From assembly GCF_033963835.1 (NCBI RefSeq), contig NZ_JAXBME010000017.1:1-64000 (forward strand): a stretch of DNA of 64,000 nucleotides. Reading direction: 5' to 3'. Numbering within the stretch: position 1 is the first letter of the stretch; every line of letters starts with the position of its first letter. Under the pieces are notes generated by a model. It saw only the letters and a list, made by a program, of their open reading frames with translations. It was not told where the DNA came from and searched no databases. The DNA comes from Cytobacillus sp. IB215665. Its GTDB lineage: Bacteria > Bacillota > Bacilli > Bacillales > SM2101. Of this stretch, positions 18,127 to 26,697 are shown one piece after another. Both the position numbers and the translations under genes were made by a program.

Positions 18127-18166
18127 AAAGAGGCTGATACATGTAAGTAATTGTATCAGCCTCTTT
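18127..18166 (+). terminator. Intrinsic terminator of the kinase-aldolase operon
   Basis: A perfect 15-bp stem, AAAGAGGCTGATACA with its complement, around a ten-base loop. The A- and T-rich stem ends let it serve both strands. Confidence 0.85.
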
Positions 18167-18212
18167 CATTGCCAAAATAATAAGGTATATTCCCACACTT
18201 TCATTCAATACT

Positions 18213-19265
18213 CTAAGCCGCTTTGTTAACGGAACCATATGGCTTCTTAACATTCTTTGTTACAAATTTGCATTCAATAGCCGATCTTGTCAAGAACATG
18301 ACTGGCCTAGAACTCAATCCAAATGTGATGATTATCGTTAATAACGGAATAACAATGATATTCCATACACTTCCAGCAGCGTACCAATCTAGTGTTTTAA
18401 TAAATTTAATAAAAAAGAAATGCAAAATAAATACGTACGAAGTTCTAAGGCCTAAAGGTGTAAAAAACATCTGTTTTTTTGGAACCCAAGGTAAAAAAGA
18501 AATAATACCACAAAGCATAACTACATAAACCATCATGCGAAAGAATGACCCATACAAAGCAGAATGTCCAATAGTATCAAAAGAATATTTACCTAATAGG
18601 TACATTCTCATTGTAGATGGATCCAAAACTATAAATATAGCCAAACAAAAAATAAATAATGTAATAGATATGATCTTTCCATAACTTTGTTTTACCCAAT
18701 GGAAATATGCTGGTTTCATATAATAGCCAATAAGGAAAAACGGAAAGAACACAAAAGTTCTTGAAATACTAAAGTATGCTTCTGCACTATCTACATAGCC
18801 AATTCCAATTCCAAATAGAAAAGCACATACGAGTGAATATGGAATTTTCGTAAATATAAACAACATTAAATTCCAACAAAACATACTTAACAAAAACCAC
18901 ATACCCATCGTTGGCATAAATAATGACAGTTGAAATGTATCGTAATCGTATAATACATAATTGTAATAAGAATATATGATTTCGAATAAAACATATGGAA
19001 ATAGCGTCTTTTTAATAACCTTATTTATGAATCCCTTTTTATAAAAGCTTTTAGAAAAATATCCTGCAATCAATATTAGAGCAGGCATTCTAAAAGCAGC
19101 CAAGAAATTGAGCATTACATTTAGAAATTCATTCTGCGTCCTAAACATACTGCTTAAATGCCCAAATACAACCAACAAAACTAGAAAAAATTTTGCATTA
19201 TCAAAAAAAGGGTCTCTACTCTTCTTTTGTGTAATATCTTTGCTGATAGCAAAACACCCCATCAT
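18213..19265 (-). CDS. Acyltransferase-3 family membrane protein
   Basis: 350 residues with about ten TM helices. The N-terminus RDPFFDNAKFFLVLLVVFGH carries the His of the acyltransferase-3 (OafA/YrhL, NolL) family, and the downstream AFRMPALILIAGYFSK also fits it. Such proteins O-acylate envelope glycans or lipids at the membrane. It resembles B. subtilis YkrP/YfiQ in length and opening. The start is uncertain because no good Shine-Dalgarno precedes the ATG at 19265. It is monocistronic and convergent with the aldolase operon. Confidence 0.78.
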   Translation of the reverse strand: MMGCFAISKDITQKKSRDPFFDNAKFFLVLLVVFGHLSSMFRTQNEFLNVMLNFLAAFRMPALILIAGYFSKSFYKKGFINKVIKKTLFPYVLFEIIYSYYNYVLYDYDTFQLSLFMPTMGMWFLLSMFCWNLMLFIFTKIPYSLVCAFLFGIGIGYVDSAEAYFSISRTFVFFPFFLIGYYMKPAYFHWVKQSYGKIISITLFIFCLAIFIVLDPSTMRMYLLGKYSFDTIGHSALYGSFFRMMVYVVMLCGIISFLPWVPKKQMFFTPLGLRTSYVFILHFFFIKFIKTLDWYAAGSVWNIIVIPLLTIIITFGLSSRPVMFLTRSAIECKFVTKNVKKPYGSVNKAA

Positions 19266-19619
19266 TTATTATCAATAATCTAACTAACAAAATATTAGTT
19301 TCAATACATTTACTACTGTTAGACGTCCTTAAAACTAAAATCGTTACAATATATATGTTGTTATTTATTACCTATAAAGCAACTGAAAAAATCAAGTATC
19401 GGATTTAATTGTCTTAACTGACATCTCCACGATAAAAAAGTTGACTCTCTACCATAACAGAGAATCAACTTTTTTTCATCTATTTAACAGTTTTCTGCAA
19501 TAGCTACTTCCTTCTGAAGCGCTATGCTCGCCCCCTACAAAAAAATCTAGGAACTGGAAAAAACCAAGTTATAGCTTCATATGATTATATTATCCATACT
19601 TTTGAAGAGGTGATTCATA
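19266..19619. terminator. Intergenic gap with an orphan terminator at 19434-19477
   Basis: AAAAAAGTTGA-TCTCT and AGAGA-TCAACTTTTTT form a strong stem with A and T tracts on both sides. It lies between two genes that both start outward, so it terminates neither. On the minus strand just before it, codons for SIALQKEVAIAENC and a stop can be read, suggesting the 3' end of a lost gene with its terminator. A short RNA ending here is the alternative. Confidence 0.55.
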
Positions 19620-20675
19620 TTGACCATTGCTGTCATTGATGTGAAAACACATAGCTTGATAACCACAATCCCTGTAGGTACTGGTCTTTTTGATACTTAT
19701 GGGATGGCTATTACTCCCGATGGAAAACTAGTTTATGTAACAACTTTACCTGACTCAATATCTGTTATTGATGTGAAAACTCATTCAATCATCGCTACGG
19801 TTCCAGTTGATGATAATCCGATTGATGTTGCATTTACACCTAACGGCAAATTAGCTTACGTGACTAACCCTTTCAGTAAGAAAATTTTCGTAATCGATGT
19901 AAATACTCATTCACTTATTTCTTCAATTCAAGTAAGTAGAAACCCTTTTATCGTAGATATTTCTCCAAACGGCAAACTTGCTTATGTAACCAATAAAGAT
20001 TTTCAAGGAATAGAGCCAAACACAATATCTGTTATTGACGTAAAAACTCATTTACTTATTGACACAATAGAATTTGCAGTTACTGATAACTTATTAGATA
20101 TTTCATTCAGTCCTGATGGTAACATCGTTTATGCTGTAGGAAATTCTCCTACCTCAAATGTTTTTGCCATTGATACAGATACACACTCAGTCATTGCAAC
20201 GATTGTAGCTGGTGATTCTCCATTTAGAGTTAAATTTACCCCTGATGGCAAGCTTGCTTATGTCATTAACAGAGGAGATGTATCAGTATCAGTTATCGAT
20301 GTGAAAACTCATTCAGTCGTAGCAAATATACCTGTAGAAATCTTAACAGGTACTATTGATTTTAGCCCTGACGGTAAACTAGCCTATGTAACAAATGAAA
20401 CTACGGGTAACTCTTTGACAGTTATTGATGTAAAAACCCATTCAGTTATTGCTAATATTTCGATTCCATTCGGACAATCCGATGTTATATTCACACCAGA
20501 TGGAAAATTGGCTTATGTGACTAATAGTATTAATATAAATGAGGGATTTGTCTCTGTCGTTGATGTTAAGACCCATACAGTGATTGCTACCGTTCAAATT
20601 AATTTTCAGCCTAATACTATTTTATTCACACCAGATGGTAAGCTAGCTTATGTGTCTCAACTGCCAATCGGATAG
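19620..20675 (+). CDS. YVTN-type beta-propeller protein without signal peptide
   Basis: 351 residues made almost wholly of eight repeats of about 43 residues, each with the pattern VIDVKTHSxIATIxV then F(T/S)PDGKLAYVTN. These are YVTN/NHL-type blades and would close into a seven- or eight-bladed propeller. The start is TTG at 19620, supported by AGAGGTGA eight bases upstream. There is no signal peptide or TM segment, so the protein is probably cytosolic, or it is a spore or surface protein exported by another route. Fourth and fifth repeats are the most divergent. Function is unknown; propellers of this kind usually bind proteins or ligands. Confidence 0.75.
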   Translation: MTIAVIDVKTHSLITTIPVGTGLFDTYGMAITPDGKLVYVTTLPDSISVIDVKTHSIIATVPVDDNPIDVAFTPNGKLAYVTNPFSKKIFVIDVNTHSLISSIQVSRNPFIVDISPNGKLAYVTNKDFQGIEPNTISVIDVKTHLLIDTIEFAVTDNLLDISFSPDGNIVYAVGNSPTSNVFAIDTDTHSVIATIVAGDSPFRVKFTPDGKLAYVINRGDVSVSVIDVKTHSVVANIPVEILTGTIDFSPDGKLAYVTNETTGNSLTVIDVKTHSVIANISIPFGQSDVIFTPDGKLAYVTNSININEGFVSVVDVKTHTVIATVQINFQPNTILFTPDGKLAYVSQLPIG

Positions 20676-20762
20676 CATAATCGTAAATTCCCACTAAGGC
20701 CTTTTTGCAAATAAGTAATAGTTTGACAAGCTTTAGCTTTAACCCAACTGCTTTTTCCATGA

Positions 20763-20797
20763 TAAAAAGACGTCCCTTCTACACAAGAAAGACGTCA
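20763..20797 (-). terminator. Terminator of the racemase gene
   Basis: Minus strand: GACGTC-TTTCT pairs with AGAAG-G-GACGTC, followed by TTTTT. Confidence 0.6.
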
Positions 20798-20888
20798 CAT
20801 TGTACAATCATATTTAACTTTATCAATTACTCAAACAATAACTTTGATGAGTTTCTCTAAATCTCATCTACTAGTTTTTTAATTGCTC

Positions 20889-21587
20889 TTATTCCTCATT
20901 CATAGCATGATCAGCTGCTTTAATAGCATGAATTTTCGTCGTATCAAAGACAGGAACTGATATGTCTTGCTCCTTTATAAGCATCGTTATTTCTGTACAA
21001 CCGAGTATAATACCTTCAGCTCCTTGCTCAATTAACTTATCGATGATCTCTACATATTGACGCTTGGATTCATCCCTTACTTTGCCTAAACAAAGCTCAT
21101 TATAGATAACATCATGAATAATGTTGCGCTCTCGTTCATTAGGTACAATCACTTCTATATTATCATTCGATTGTAATCGCCCTTTATAAAATTCCTGCTC
21201 CATCGTAAACTTCGTTGCTAATAGTCCAATTTTTGTTATCCCACATTGCTTTATTGCTTCTCCCGTCATATCTGCAATATGAAGCACTGGCATTGTAATT
21301 GCTGTTTGGATATCCTCAGCCATTTTATGCATCGTATTTGTACAAATAAGTAAAAAATCTGCCCCACCTTTTTCTATACACTTTGCCGCATTGATAAGTT
21401 CGTCAGTCGCTTCATCCCATTTCCCAGCAAATTGAAGATCTTTGATATGTTGAAAATCTACAGAGTACATTAAACTTTTTGCTGAATGATGTTTTCCTAG
21501 TTTTTCTTTTACTCTTTCATTAATTAATTTGTAATATATAGAGGATGATTCCCAGCTCATGCCACCAAGCAGCCCGATTGTTTTCAT
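20889..21587 (-). CDS. Aspartate/glutamate racemase family protein
   Basis: 232 residues with two pseudo-symmetric halves. The N-terminal IGLLGGMSWESS is characteristic of the aspartate racemase (YgeA/RacX) group. The two catalytic cysteines appear as C82 in ICTNTM and C197 in ILGCTEI. It interconverts D- and L-forms of an acidic or broad-range amino acid without PLP, in the cytosol. RacX-type enzymes often supply non-canonical D-amino acids for the cell wall. Start ATG follows GGGGGGAG. It is monocistronic with its own terminator. Confidence 0.86.
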   Translation of the reverse strand: MKTIGLLGGMSWESSSIYYKLINERVKEKLGKHHSAKSLMYSVDFQHIKDLQFAGKWDEATDELINAAKCIEKGGADFLLICTNTMHKMAEDIQTAITMPVLHIADMTGEAIKQCGITKIGLLATKFTMEQEFYKGRLQSNDNIEVIVPNERERNIIHDVIYNELCLGKVRDESKRQYVEIIDKLIEQGAEGIILGCTEITMLIKEQDISVPVFDTTKIHAIKAADHAMNEE

Positions 21588-21735
21588 TATATTTCTCCCC
21601 CCTCATCAGCATGATTATTTGAACATTCAGATAATTAAAGTTTATTGTAACACTTTACGAGATAAATCATAGTAGATTAGATTGATCTGTGCCCACTCTC
21701 TCAAATTACTTTCAAAATAATGCAATTGTAACAAA

Positions 21736-21904
21736 GGTTATTTATTTTTTTTTGTTTCTATTTTAAAATCTATAGTTCCTAAAATAGAAGATAAAAACGT
21801 CATTTTACTCAACAATCATCGCTGTACAGAAGAAAATATGCCTTAAACCTAGTTGTATACATGTTTTTTTAGTATAAAAAACACAATTCCGCACGAAAAC
21901 AGCC
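21736..21904 (+). mobile_element. MITE-like repeat, copy E
   Basis: About 169 bp. The right part (ACGAAAACAGCC at 21893-21904) and the internal blocks TAGTTCCTAAA, ATGCC and CTAGTTGTATACATGTTT are well kept; the left end is degenerate. It ends four bases from the stop codon of the GNAT gene. Confidence 0.65.
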
Positions 21905-21907
21905 TTA

Positions 21908-22345
21908 TTAAAAAACCTTATACATCAACTTATGAGGGCCAATTGGATAAATTTCAAATATATCACCTTGTGGTAAAAGGCCTAATTTCCCGTAGTAATC
22001 ACATACAGATACACGTGCATTGCACCACCAAGAGTCCACATTTTTTTCATTCATCAATGCTTCTGCATAATTAATCAAACTACTACCTGCATTATTATTT
22101 CTATATTTCTTCAAAGTCGCCATCCCTCTTAGCCTATATTGTACATGACCGTCAATCAACGGGTGACACTCGTTATAGAACGAGGCTACACTTACTATGC
22201 TGTTATTTACAAAAGCTCCTAAATGAAATGTTTGATGATGATGATCATGCTCGTACTTACATGCCTCTATTGTTTGATGAGGGCGCAATACTTCATTACG
22301 TATTTCATAAGTGTCTTCAGGGTTTATCTGTTTTACAGCTATCAT
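21908..22345 (-). CDS. GNAT-family N-acetyltransferase
   Basis: 145 residues with the GNAT fold. The acetyl-CoA loop is seen as YRLRGMATLKKYRNNNAGSSLINYAE, with R/Q-x-x-G/A-like residues, followed by CNARVSVCDYYGKLGLLPQGD, the usual beta-6/7 region. The N-terminus is short, so this is a minimal single-domain enzyme. Acceptor unknown. Start ATG has AAAGGGGC upstream. Repeat copy E abuts its stop. Confidence 0.8.
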   Translation of the reverse strand: MIAVKQINPEDTYEIRNEVLRPHQTIEACKYEHDHHHQTFHLGAFVNNSIVSVASFYNECHPLIDGHVQYRLRGMATLKKYRNNNAGSSLINYAEALMNEKNVDSWWCNARVSVCDYYGKLGLLPQGDIFEIYPIGPHKLMYKVF

Positions 22346-22518
22346 GATTAAGCCCCTTTCTACATAAATTTACACTCAATTATTGTCGAGAAGAATGTAA
22401 AGTGATAAGTAACATATACTACACAAGATTTTCCTATTGGTAAGGTATACTTCTAATTCCCTCCAAACTTATTAAAATACAGACAAAACAAAACTTATGC
22501 TAAAACAAAGATGATAGT

Positions 22519-23139
22519 CTAATTGCTATCATTCGCACTCGTCTTCCACACCGTTCCCCTTCTCTCATACTCTAATCTCTTTTCCACTGCACAGGCTACA
22601 TCCGATCCAACAAACCGTTCTATTAACCATAAAGCCAAATCAACACCTGACGTGACTCCTCTTGCAGTAAGTAACTTATTATCATCTACTATTCTTGCAC
22701 CGATCACTTCACAACCTAGGGCGGCCATTTCTTTTGATGCTAGGTGATGCATTGTAGTTGTACGACCTTTTGTTATCCCACAAACCGCCATTAACATTCC
22801 ACCTGTACATACACCACCAATAATCGTACCTTGTTCATAAAATTGTTTGATTATTTCAGGTAAAACACCCAGCTCTGCTTCTTTTCGAGCACCATGCTCC
22901 CCTTTATGATTCCATCCACCCCCCGGAACTATTAACATATCTGGACGTTTTTCAATGGAGATTGTAGCATCTACATTTACCTTCAAACCATAAAAGCCTT
23001 TTACTTCCTTTTGCCCATCTAACGTGACAAGACTTACTTGAAAATAGTCTTTTATTTCATTTGAACGCTTTAAAACTTCATAAGGAGCAATTGCATCTAA
23101 TTCATCAAAACCGTTAAATAGTATAATTTGTATAACCAT
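22519..23139 (-). CDS. DJ-1/PfpI family protein (isonitrile hydratase-like)
   Basis: 206 residues of the class I glutamine amidotransferase-like DJ-1/PfpI superfamily. The nucleophile elbow GGVCTGG carries C111, and the N-terminal FNGFDELDAIAPYEVL holds the acidic residue that pairs with it. The RGVTSGVDLALWLIER block is typical of the isonitrile hydratase/AraC-partner subgroup. Its activity could be hydration, deglycation or hydrolysis of a small electrophile. Start ATG follows GAGGTGTATAA. Monocistronic. Confidence 0.8.
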   Translation of the reverse strand: MVIQIILFNGFDELDAIAPYEVLKRSNEIKDYFQVSLVTLDGQKEVKGFYGLKVNVDATISIEKRPDMLIVPGGGWNHKGEHGARKEAELGVLPEIIKQFYEQGTIIGGVCTGGMLMAVCGITKGRTTTMHHLASKEMAALGCEVIGARIVDDNKLLTARGVTSGVDLALWLIERFVGSDVACAVEKRLEYERRGTVWKTSANDSN

Positions 23140-23405
23140 TTATACACCTCAAATCACGATGAATGTTATTCTATATATATCTTACTCTCGAATTTAACAT
23201 AAGAATATTCTTAAATTTTTATATATAAACATAAGAAAAACTTATATTACCCACCATTACAAACTACAAACTATATTCCTACTCTATACAAGTAGACCTA
23301 TGCTCCAAGACACATACCTTTTTTTGTAAATTACATATTTTGTCCAATCTCTTAAATGATCAGTTCATATACTAAAGTAGTTTTATATAAGGAGGTGTAT
23401 GAAAA

Positions 23406-23759
23406 CTGGCGTTTTGTGTCCGACTTAGAGAACCTATAAATGCAGAAGTTGGGGTGCAAGAATTTATTCAAGTGTGTACCTTCTCTACTACTGATGCAGA
23501 TATAGATACAAAAGTATTAGTAGCACTAGGAGATCACGAACAAGCTAATGATATAGAATTTGTATTTAGTGATGGGACTCCAATAGAGTTTAATGAAGTA
23601 GGTGTTCATATCTTTGACCCTGTTATACTAAACACATGTGCCAACATTATTGGTACGTTCAACAAACCTGGGGAATATCTATTTAATGTTGCATTACTAG
23701 AACAAACAACTAACGAACTCTTAGATTTTGAAGCGTCTACTGTCAAAGTGTTTGATTAA
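23406..23759 (+). CDS. Uncharacterised 117-residue protein with probable CTG start
   Basis: The reading frame is open from a TGA at 23400 to 23759. A near-consensus Shine-Dalgarno, AAGGAGGTG (23389-23397), is followed eight bases later by CTG at 23406, which would give LAFCVRLREPINAEVGVQEF onward. The next in-frame start, GTG at 23454, has no Shine-Dalgarno. An ATG at 23399 opens only a nine-codon frame. The protein is acidic, rich in beta-prone segments and looks like a single immunoglobulin-like domain ending GEYLFNVALLEQTT. I do not recognise the family. Three cysteines occur (C4, C24, C79 counting from CTG). Confidence 0.6.
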   Translation: MAFCVRLREPINAEVGVQEFIQVCTFSTTDADIDTKVLVALGDHEQANDIEFVFSDGTPIEFNEVGVHIFDPVILNTCANIIGTFNKPGEYLFNVALLEQTTNELLDFEASTVKVFD

Positions 23760-23794
23760 ATACTAGCACTCTTTCTATATTTATTATCGTAAAA

Positions 23795-23844
23795 AAACTA
23801 CACCTCCTGTTATTACTAATGAGTAACATTGGAGGTGTAGTTTG
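23795..23844. terminator. Large hairpin terminator
   Basis: AAACTACACCTCC and GGAGGTGTAGTTT form a 13-bp stem, with an inner TGTTATTAC/GTAACA pairing. A run of A before it gives a T-tract on the minus strand, so it mainly ends the gene at 23955-24671. It also lies 35 bases after the plus-strand gene. Confidence 0.75.
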
Positions 23845-23954
23845 ATGTTATAGGCTGTGAAAGCAGCTAAAATTAAATCCGAAATGAACAGCTATCAGTC
23901 GTTTCATCTGTCCTTATTTAGCCATTATATTAACAAAGCTTTCAAAAAGTGCCT

Positions 23955-24671
23955 TTATTTTTTAATGATAGATGAAGCATCTCTTATCTTTCTTTCAAAC
24001 AATATTTTTTTCGGTTTGACAAATCCATCTCGAAAATAATATTCTCTTTCATCACTATTTCCTTCAAAGGCTGCTATAAATTGTTGAGCTACATACTTTC
24101 GAAATGGAAAACTATTATATTTTTTTGGATTATAACTAAGCTTTAATTCAGGATAGTCATAAATTTTTCCTTCATAGACTAAATCTAGTTTGTTAGCGTT
24201 TCGGAAATCATTTGGTGAGACTAGTGAACTAGGCTTATTAAAAAGTTTAATGCCACTACGCCTCAAAATCTCTGCAACAAACTGAGAACAAAAATAAGAT
24301 GAAGGAACTTCAATCGGATAATTAATAGGTACACCAAACAATCCTATAAAATTGTAATAGTACCATTTCTCATTTTTTTTAAAAGCTGCAATAAGTCGCA
24401 GCATTTTATTATATATACGTTCATTTACATATAATTTATAAATAGCACACGTTGTTTCAGGGTACCAACTAAATGTACCTTTCACAAAGTCCTCTTGTAC
24501 AAATCCACCGTATAGAGGGTTAATTGGTTGTTTACGTCCAAAGCTAAACACTTCGTTCAACTCTTTATCTAATGCTATTGAAGCATGATTATAAGGGGCA
24601 TGTGTGACAAGTTTAATTGTTCTATTAAGTGTTGTACCGGTATCCGTTAATAAAATATAAACTTCCTTCAT
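23955..24671 (-). CDS. Permuted papain-like (YiiX/NlpC-P60 type) hydrolase
   Basis: 238 residues. The order of catalytic residues is permuted as in YiiX/YebB-type proteins: His first, H29 in YNHASIAL, and the Cys later, C128 in SYFCSQFVAEILRR. These belong to the NlpC/P60 superfamily and act on amide or ester bonds of peptidoglycan, lipids or proteins. There is no signal peptide or TM segment, pointing to a cytosolic or spore location. The C-terminal third (about 150-238) is basic. Start ATG follows AGAGGGGGG. It is followed by a strong terminator. Confidence 0.75.
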   Translation of the reverse strand: MKEVYILLTDTGTTLNRTIKLVTHAPYNHASIALDKELNEVFSFGRKQPINPLYGGFVQEDFVKGTFSWYPETTCAIYKLYVNERIYNKMLRLIAAFKKNEKWYYYNFIGLFGVPINYPIEVPSSYFCSQFVAEILRRSGIKLFNKPSSLVSPNDFRNANKLDLVYEGKIYDYPELKLSYNPKKYNSFPFRKYVAQQFIAAFEGNSDEREYYFRDGFVKPKKILFERKIRDASSIIKK

Positions 24672-24776
24672 TAATATCCCCCCTCTATTCTCCTATTAAG
24701 ATTACGATAATTATAAATGAGAATGCTAAGATTATAAACCGGCAATAGAGGGGATAAAAAATCTGTCTATCATTAA

Positions 24777-25586
24777 TTATTCTACAACATTGCCATTTGG
24801 CATTAGCCTCTTGTTAAAAAGAACGTTCGCAATGACAGTTTGAAAAATCATAAATACTCCACTGACTGCCCAGTACAGAGGTAAAACTGCTGGAGCAGTT
24901 AACGAAAATAAGCCAATTAAAATTGGTGACACATAACCTATAAACGCAAATTGTTGTTGCTGTTGTGAATTCATGCCCATTTGCGATACTTTATACTGAA
25001 TTAAATAAACGAATGCCGCTATGAGCGCCATAATTATATCCGGTTGCCCGAGGTTAAACCATAGAAATGAATCGGTAGCGATTTCAGGTGTGCGCTGAAT
25101 CGCATAGTAGAAGCCAATTAAAATTGGGAATTGTATGATCATTGGTAGACAGCCAATGGATAAAGGATTAATCCCATGCTGTTGATAAAGTTCTAACATC
25201 TCTTGTTGCAGCTTTCTTTGTTCATCAGGCTTCTTAGCTTTGTCTTTAAGCTTTTGTTGTAATTCCTTCATTTGCGGCTGGATCATGTTCATCTTTTCTT
25301 TCATGTTCAATTGGTTACGGTATTGTTTAATCATCATAGGCATTAAAATTAGCCTAATAATGATTGTTATCACAATGATAGATAATCCATAGCTATCTTT
25401 AAACAAGGCTGCAATATATTGAATTAAATAAGAAAATGTATACACAAAATAATGATTAAACCATCCAGATGTATTGGCATCTATTGGCTCAGCCGTTGCT
25501 TGGCAGCCACTTAACAAGACCAACCCAATGATAACTAATAAACTACTCTTTTTCTTAAGAATTGTGAATACAGACTGACGTACCAC
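24777..25586 (-). CDS. yidC2: Membrane protein insertase YidC2 (YqjG-like)
   Basis: 269 residues. A lipoprotein signal ends in LLSGC28, followed by five predicted TM helices. The conserved Arg of the hydrophilic groove lies in IIIRLILMPMMIKQ, a charged coiled stretch (about 115-145) forms the cytosolic hairpin, and GCLPMIIQFPILIGFYYAI is kept. It inserts membrane proteins with or without SecYEG. The start is taken as GTG at 25586, seven bases after GAGGAGG; an upstream ATG 18 codons earlier has no such site. The upstream ORF is MifM-like and overlaps by 52 bases, which marks this as the regulated YidC2 paralogue rather than SpoIIIJ. Confidence 0.9.
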   Translation of the reverse strand: MVRQSVFTILKKKSSLLVIIGLVLLSGCQATAEPIDANTSGWFNHYFVYTFSYLIQYIAALFKDSYGLSIIVITIIIRLILMPMMIKQYRNQLNMKEKMNMIQPQMKELQQKLKDKAKKPDEQRKLQQEMLELYQQHGINPLSIGCLPMIIQFPILIGFYYAIQRTPEIATDSFLWFNLGQPDIIMALIAAFVYLIQYKVSQMGMNSQQQQQFAFIGYVSPILIGLFSLTAPAVLPLYWAVSGVFMIFQTVIANVLFNKRLMPNGNVVE

Positions 25587-25900
25587 AGTTTTCCTCCTCG
25601 TCTCATTTGTAATTTTGTTCTTAATGAGACCGGAAAACAATCTGAATCGTCATCAGGAGATTCTTTCCTTTTTATTTTTGAATTGATCCAATTTTGTATC
25701 AGCTTAACATCTCCTGATTTTTGTTGATCAAGTAAAGGAGATAGATGAATTGATTGTAAGTATTCTTTTTTAAAAAATTGATGTTTATTTACATATTGCT
25801 TAGAAATATAAATGACTGCTGACACTACAAGTGCAGTAGTAATAAGTAAACTAAGTGAAAATATATAAGGGAATATATTGTTTATCAATTCAACAAACAT
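25535..25900 (-). CDS. mifM: MifM-like translation-arrest sensor of YidC activity
   Basis: 121 residues. The opening MFVELINN closely resembles B. subtilis MifM, and a single hydrophobic helix (about 10-33) is the expected YidC substrate. The arrest region shows W71-I-x-x-K then S81-P82-D-D-D-S-D (83-87), parallel to the B. subtilis W...SP..DEED element, with Trp-to-Asp spacing of 12 rather than 13. The ATG has GGGAGGTG upstream. When YidC capacity is low, stalling near the acidic cluster should open the hairpin over the yidC2 start. Unlike the 95-residue B. subtilis protein, this frame continues 34 codons beyond the acidic cluster and runs 52 bases into yidC2. Confidence 0.85.
   Translation of the reverse strand: MFVELINNIFPYIFSLSLLITTALVVSAVIYISKQYVNKHQFFKKEYLQSIHLSPLLDQQKSGDVKLIQNWINSKIKRKESPDDDSDCFPVSLRTKLQMRRGGKLWYVSLYSQFLRKRVVY
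25588..25637 (-). promoter_or_regulatory. Hairpin sequestering the yidC2 ribosome-binding site
   Basis: In the minus-strand RNA GUCUCAUU pairs perfectly with AAUGAGAC directly before GAGGAGG, and the preceding UUUUCC can pair with the Shine-Dalgarno itself. The 5' arm begins one codon after the acidic DDDSD codons of the upstream ORF. A ribosome halted there would open the stem and expose the yidC2 site, as described for B. subtilis mifM-yidC2. Confidence 0.78.
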
Positions 25901-25971
25901 CTGTATTCACCTCCCTCTTGAATATATCTTTGTATACGGACTACAACCTAAAAGGTTTCATTTTATATAAC

Positions 25972-26101
25972 GGCTGTTTATATTTACTTTGTTGTTAGAA
26001 TCACTATAAAGGATTGCTTTCAAAAGATACCACGTAGATTCGTTATATATGTATTTATTTTTTTGTACTAATAAAATAAGCAACATACTGGATATGTTGC
26101 C
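25972..26101 (+). mobile_element. MITE-like repeat, copy F (degenerate)
   Basis: The left end GGCTGTTTATATTTACTTTG and a right end TATGTTGCC resemble the family, with internal AGATACCACG and TATGTATTTATTTTTTTGTAC blocks. There is no clear target duplication. It lies 15 bases from the stop of the DUF1641 gene. Confidence 0.5.
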
Positions 26102-26116
26102 TTAATGGTTTTGAGC

Positions 26117-26683
26117 CTATTTCAGTTCTGTTGAAAGGGACTTCAAAAAAAATAACAGTAAACTCAAACCTTCTCTTGTCTCTCTATCAAACATTGATCT
26201 TGAAAGTTGCATTGCAGTTAATGGATCTTTTCCTTTACGATCTAATTGTGCTTTGTTAAAAGCGTTAACTACACCTTCAGCCATATTAATTGAACCATTC
26301 TGTAACATTACATCAGCTACTTCAATCATTTTTATTGATTTTTCAAACATATCACTAACCATAGAACTAGTCATAGCTTGTTTCATACCATTTATTAGCT
26401 CAGCCAATTGAGCTAAACTTTTTAATACACCATTTTCTTCTAGCTGCTTAATTTCAACTAACGTCTGTTGTAAACTTTTACTTACTTCAACGAGAGTTGT
26501 CAATAATTCTATAGTTTCAGGCTGAATTATTTGATCAGCTACTTCAGTAATCTTTACCGTTTTATGAGCTAGCTCTGAAACCATTTCTCCAGTTGTTGCT
26601 TGACTAACAGCATCCAATAATTGCTTTATTTTATCACTCGTTTGATCAACCACTAAGTGTTCTCCTTGCTCACTAGTACTCAA
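26117..26683 (-). CDS. DUF1641 protein (YrhD-like)
   Basis: 188 residues from the TTG at 26683, which has AGAAGGTG seven bases upstream; a longer frame lacks a site. The protein is helical, with two similar segments (about 35-75 and 85-150) both containing K-I-x-E-V-A-D. The C-terminal block LSRSMFDRETREGLSLLLFFLKSL is the DUF1641 signature. Family members are encoded next to formate dehydrogenase or sulfide:quinone reductase-type flavoproteins. Here it follows the broken flavoprotein gene by 14 bases. Role unknown; an accessory or membrane-association function for the oxidoreductase is inferred. Confidence 0.8.
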   Translation of the reverse strand: MSTSEQGEHLVVDQTSDKIKQLLDAVSQATTGEMVSELAHKTVKITEVADQIIQPETIELLTTLVEVSKSLQQTLVEIKQLEENGVLKSLAQLAELINGMKQAMTSSMVSDMFEKSIKMIEVADVMLQNGSINMAEGVVNAFNKAQLDRKGKDPLTAMQLSRSMFDRETREGLSLLLFFLKSLSTELK

Positions 26684-26697
26684 TATGAACACCTTCT

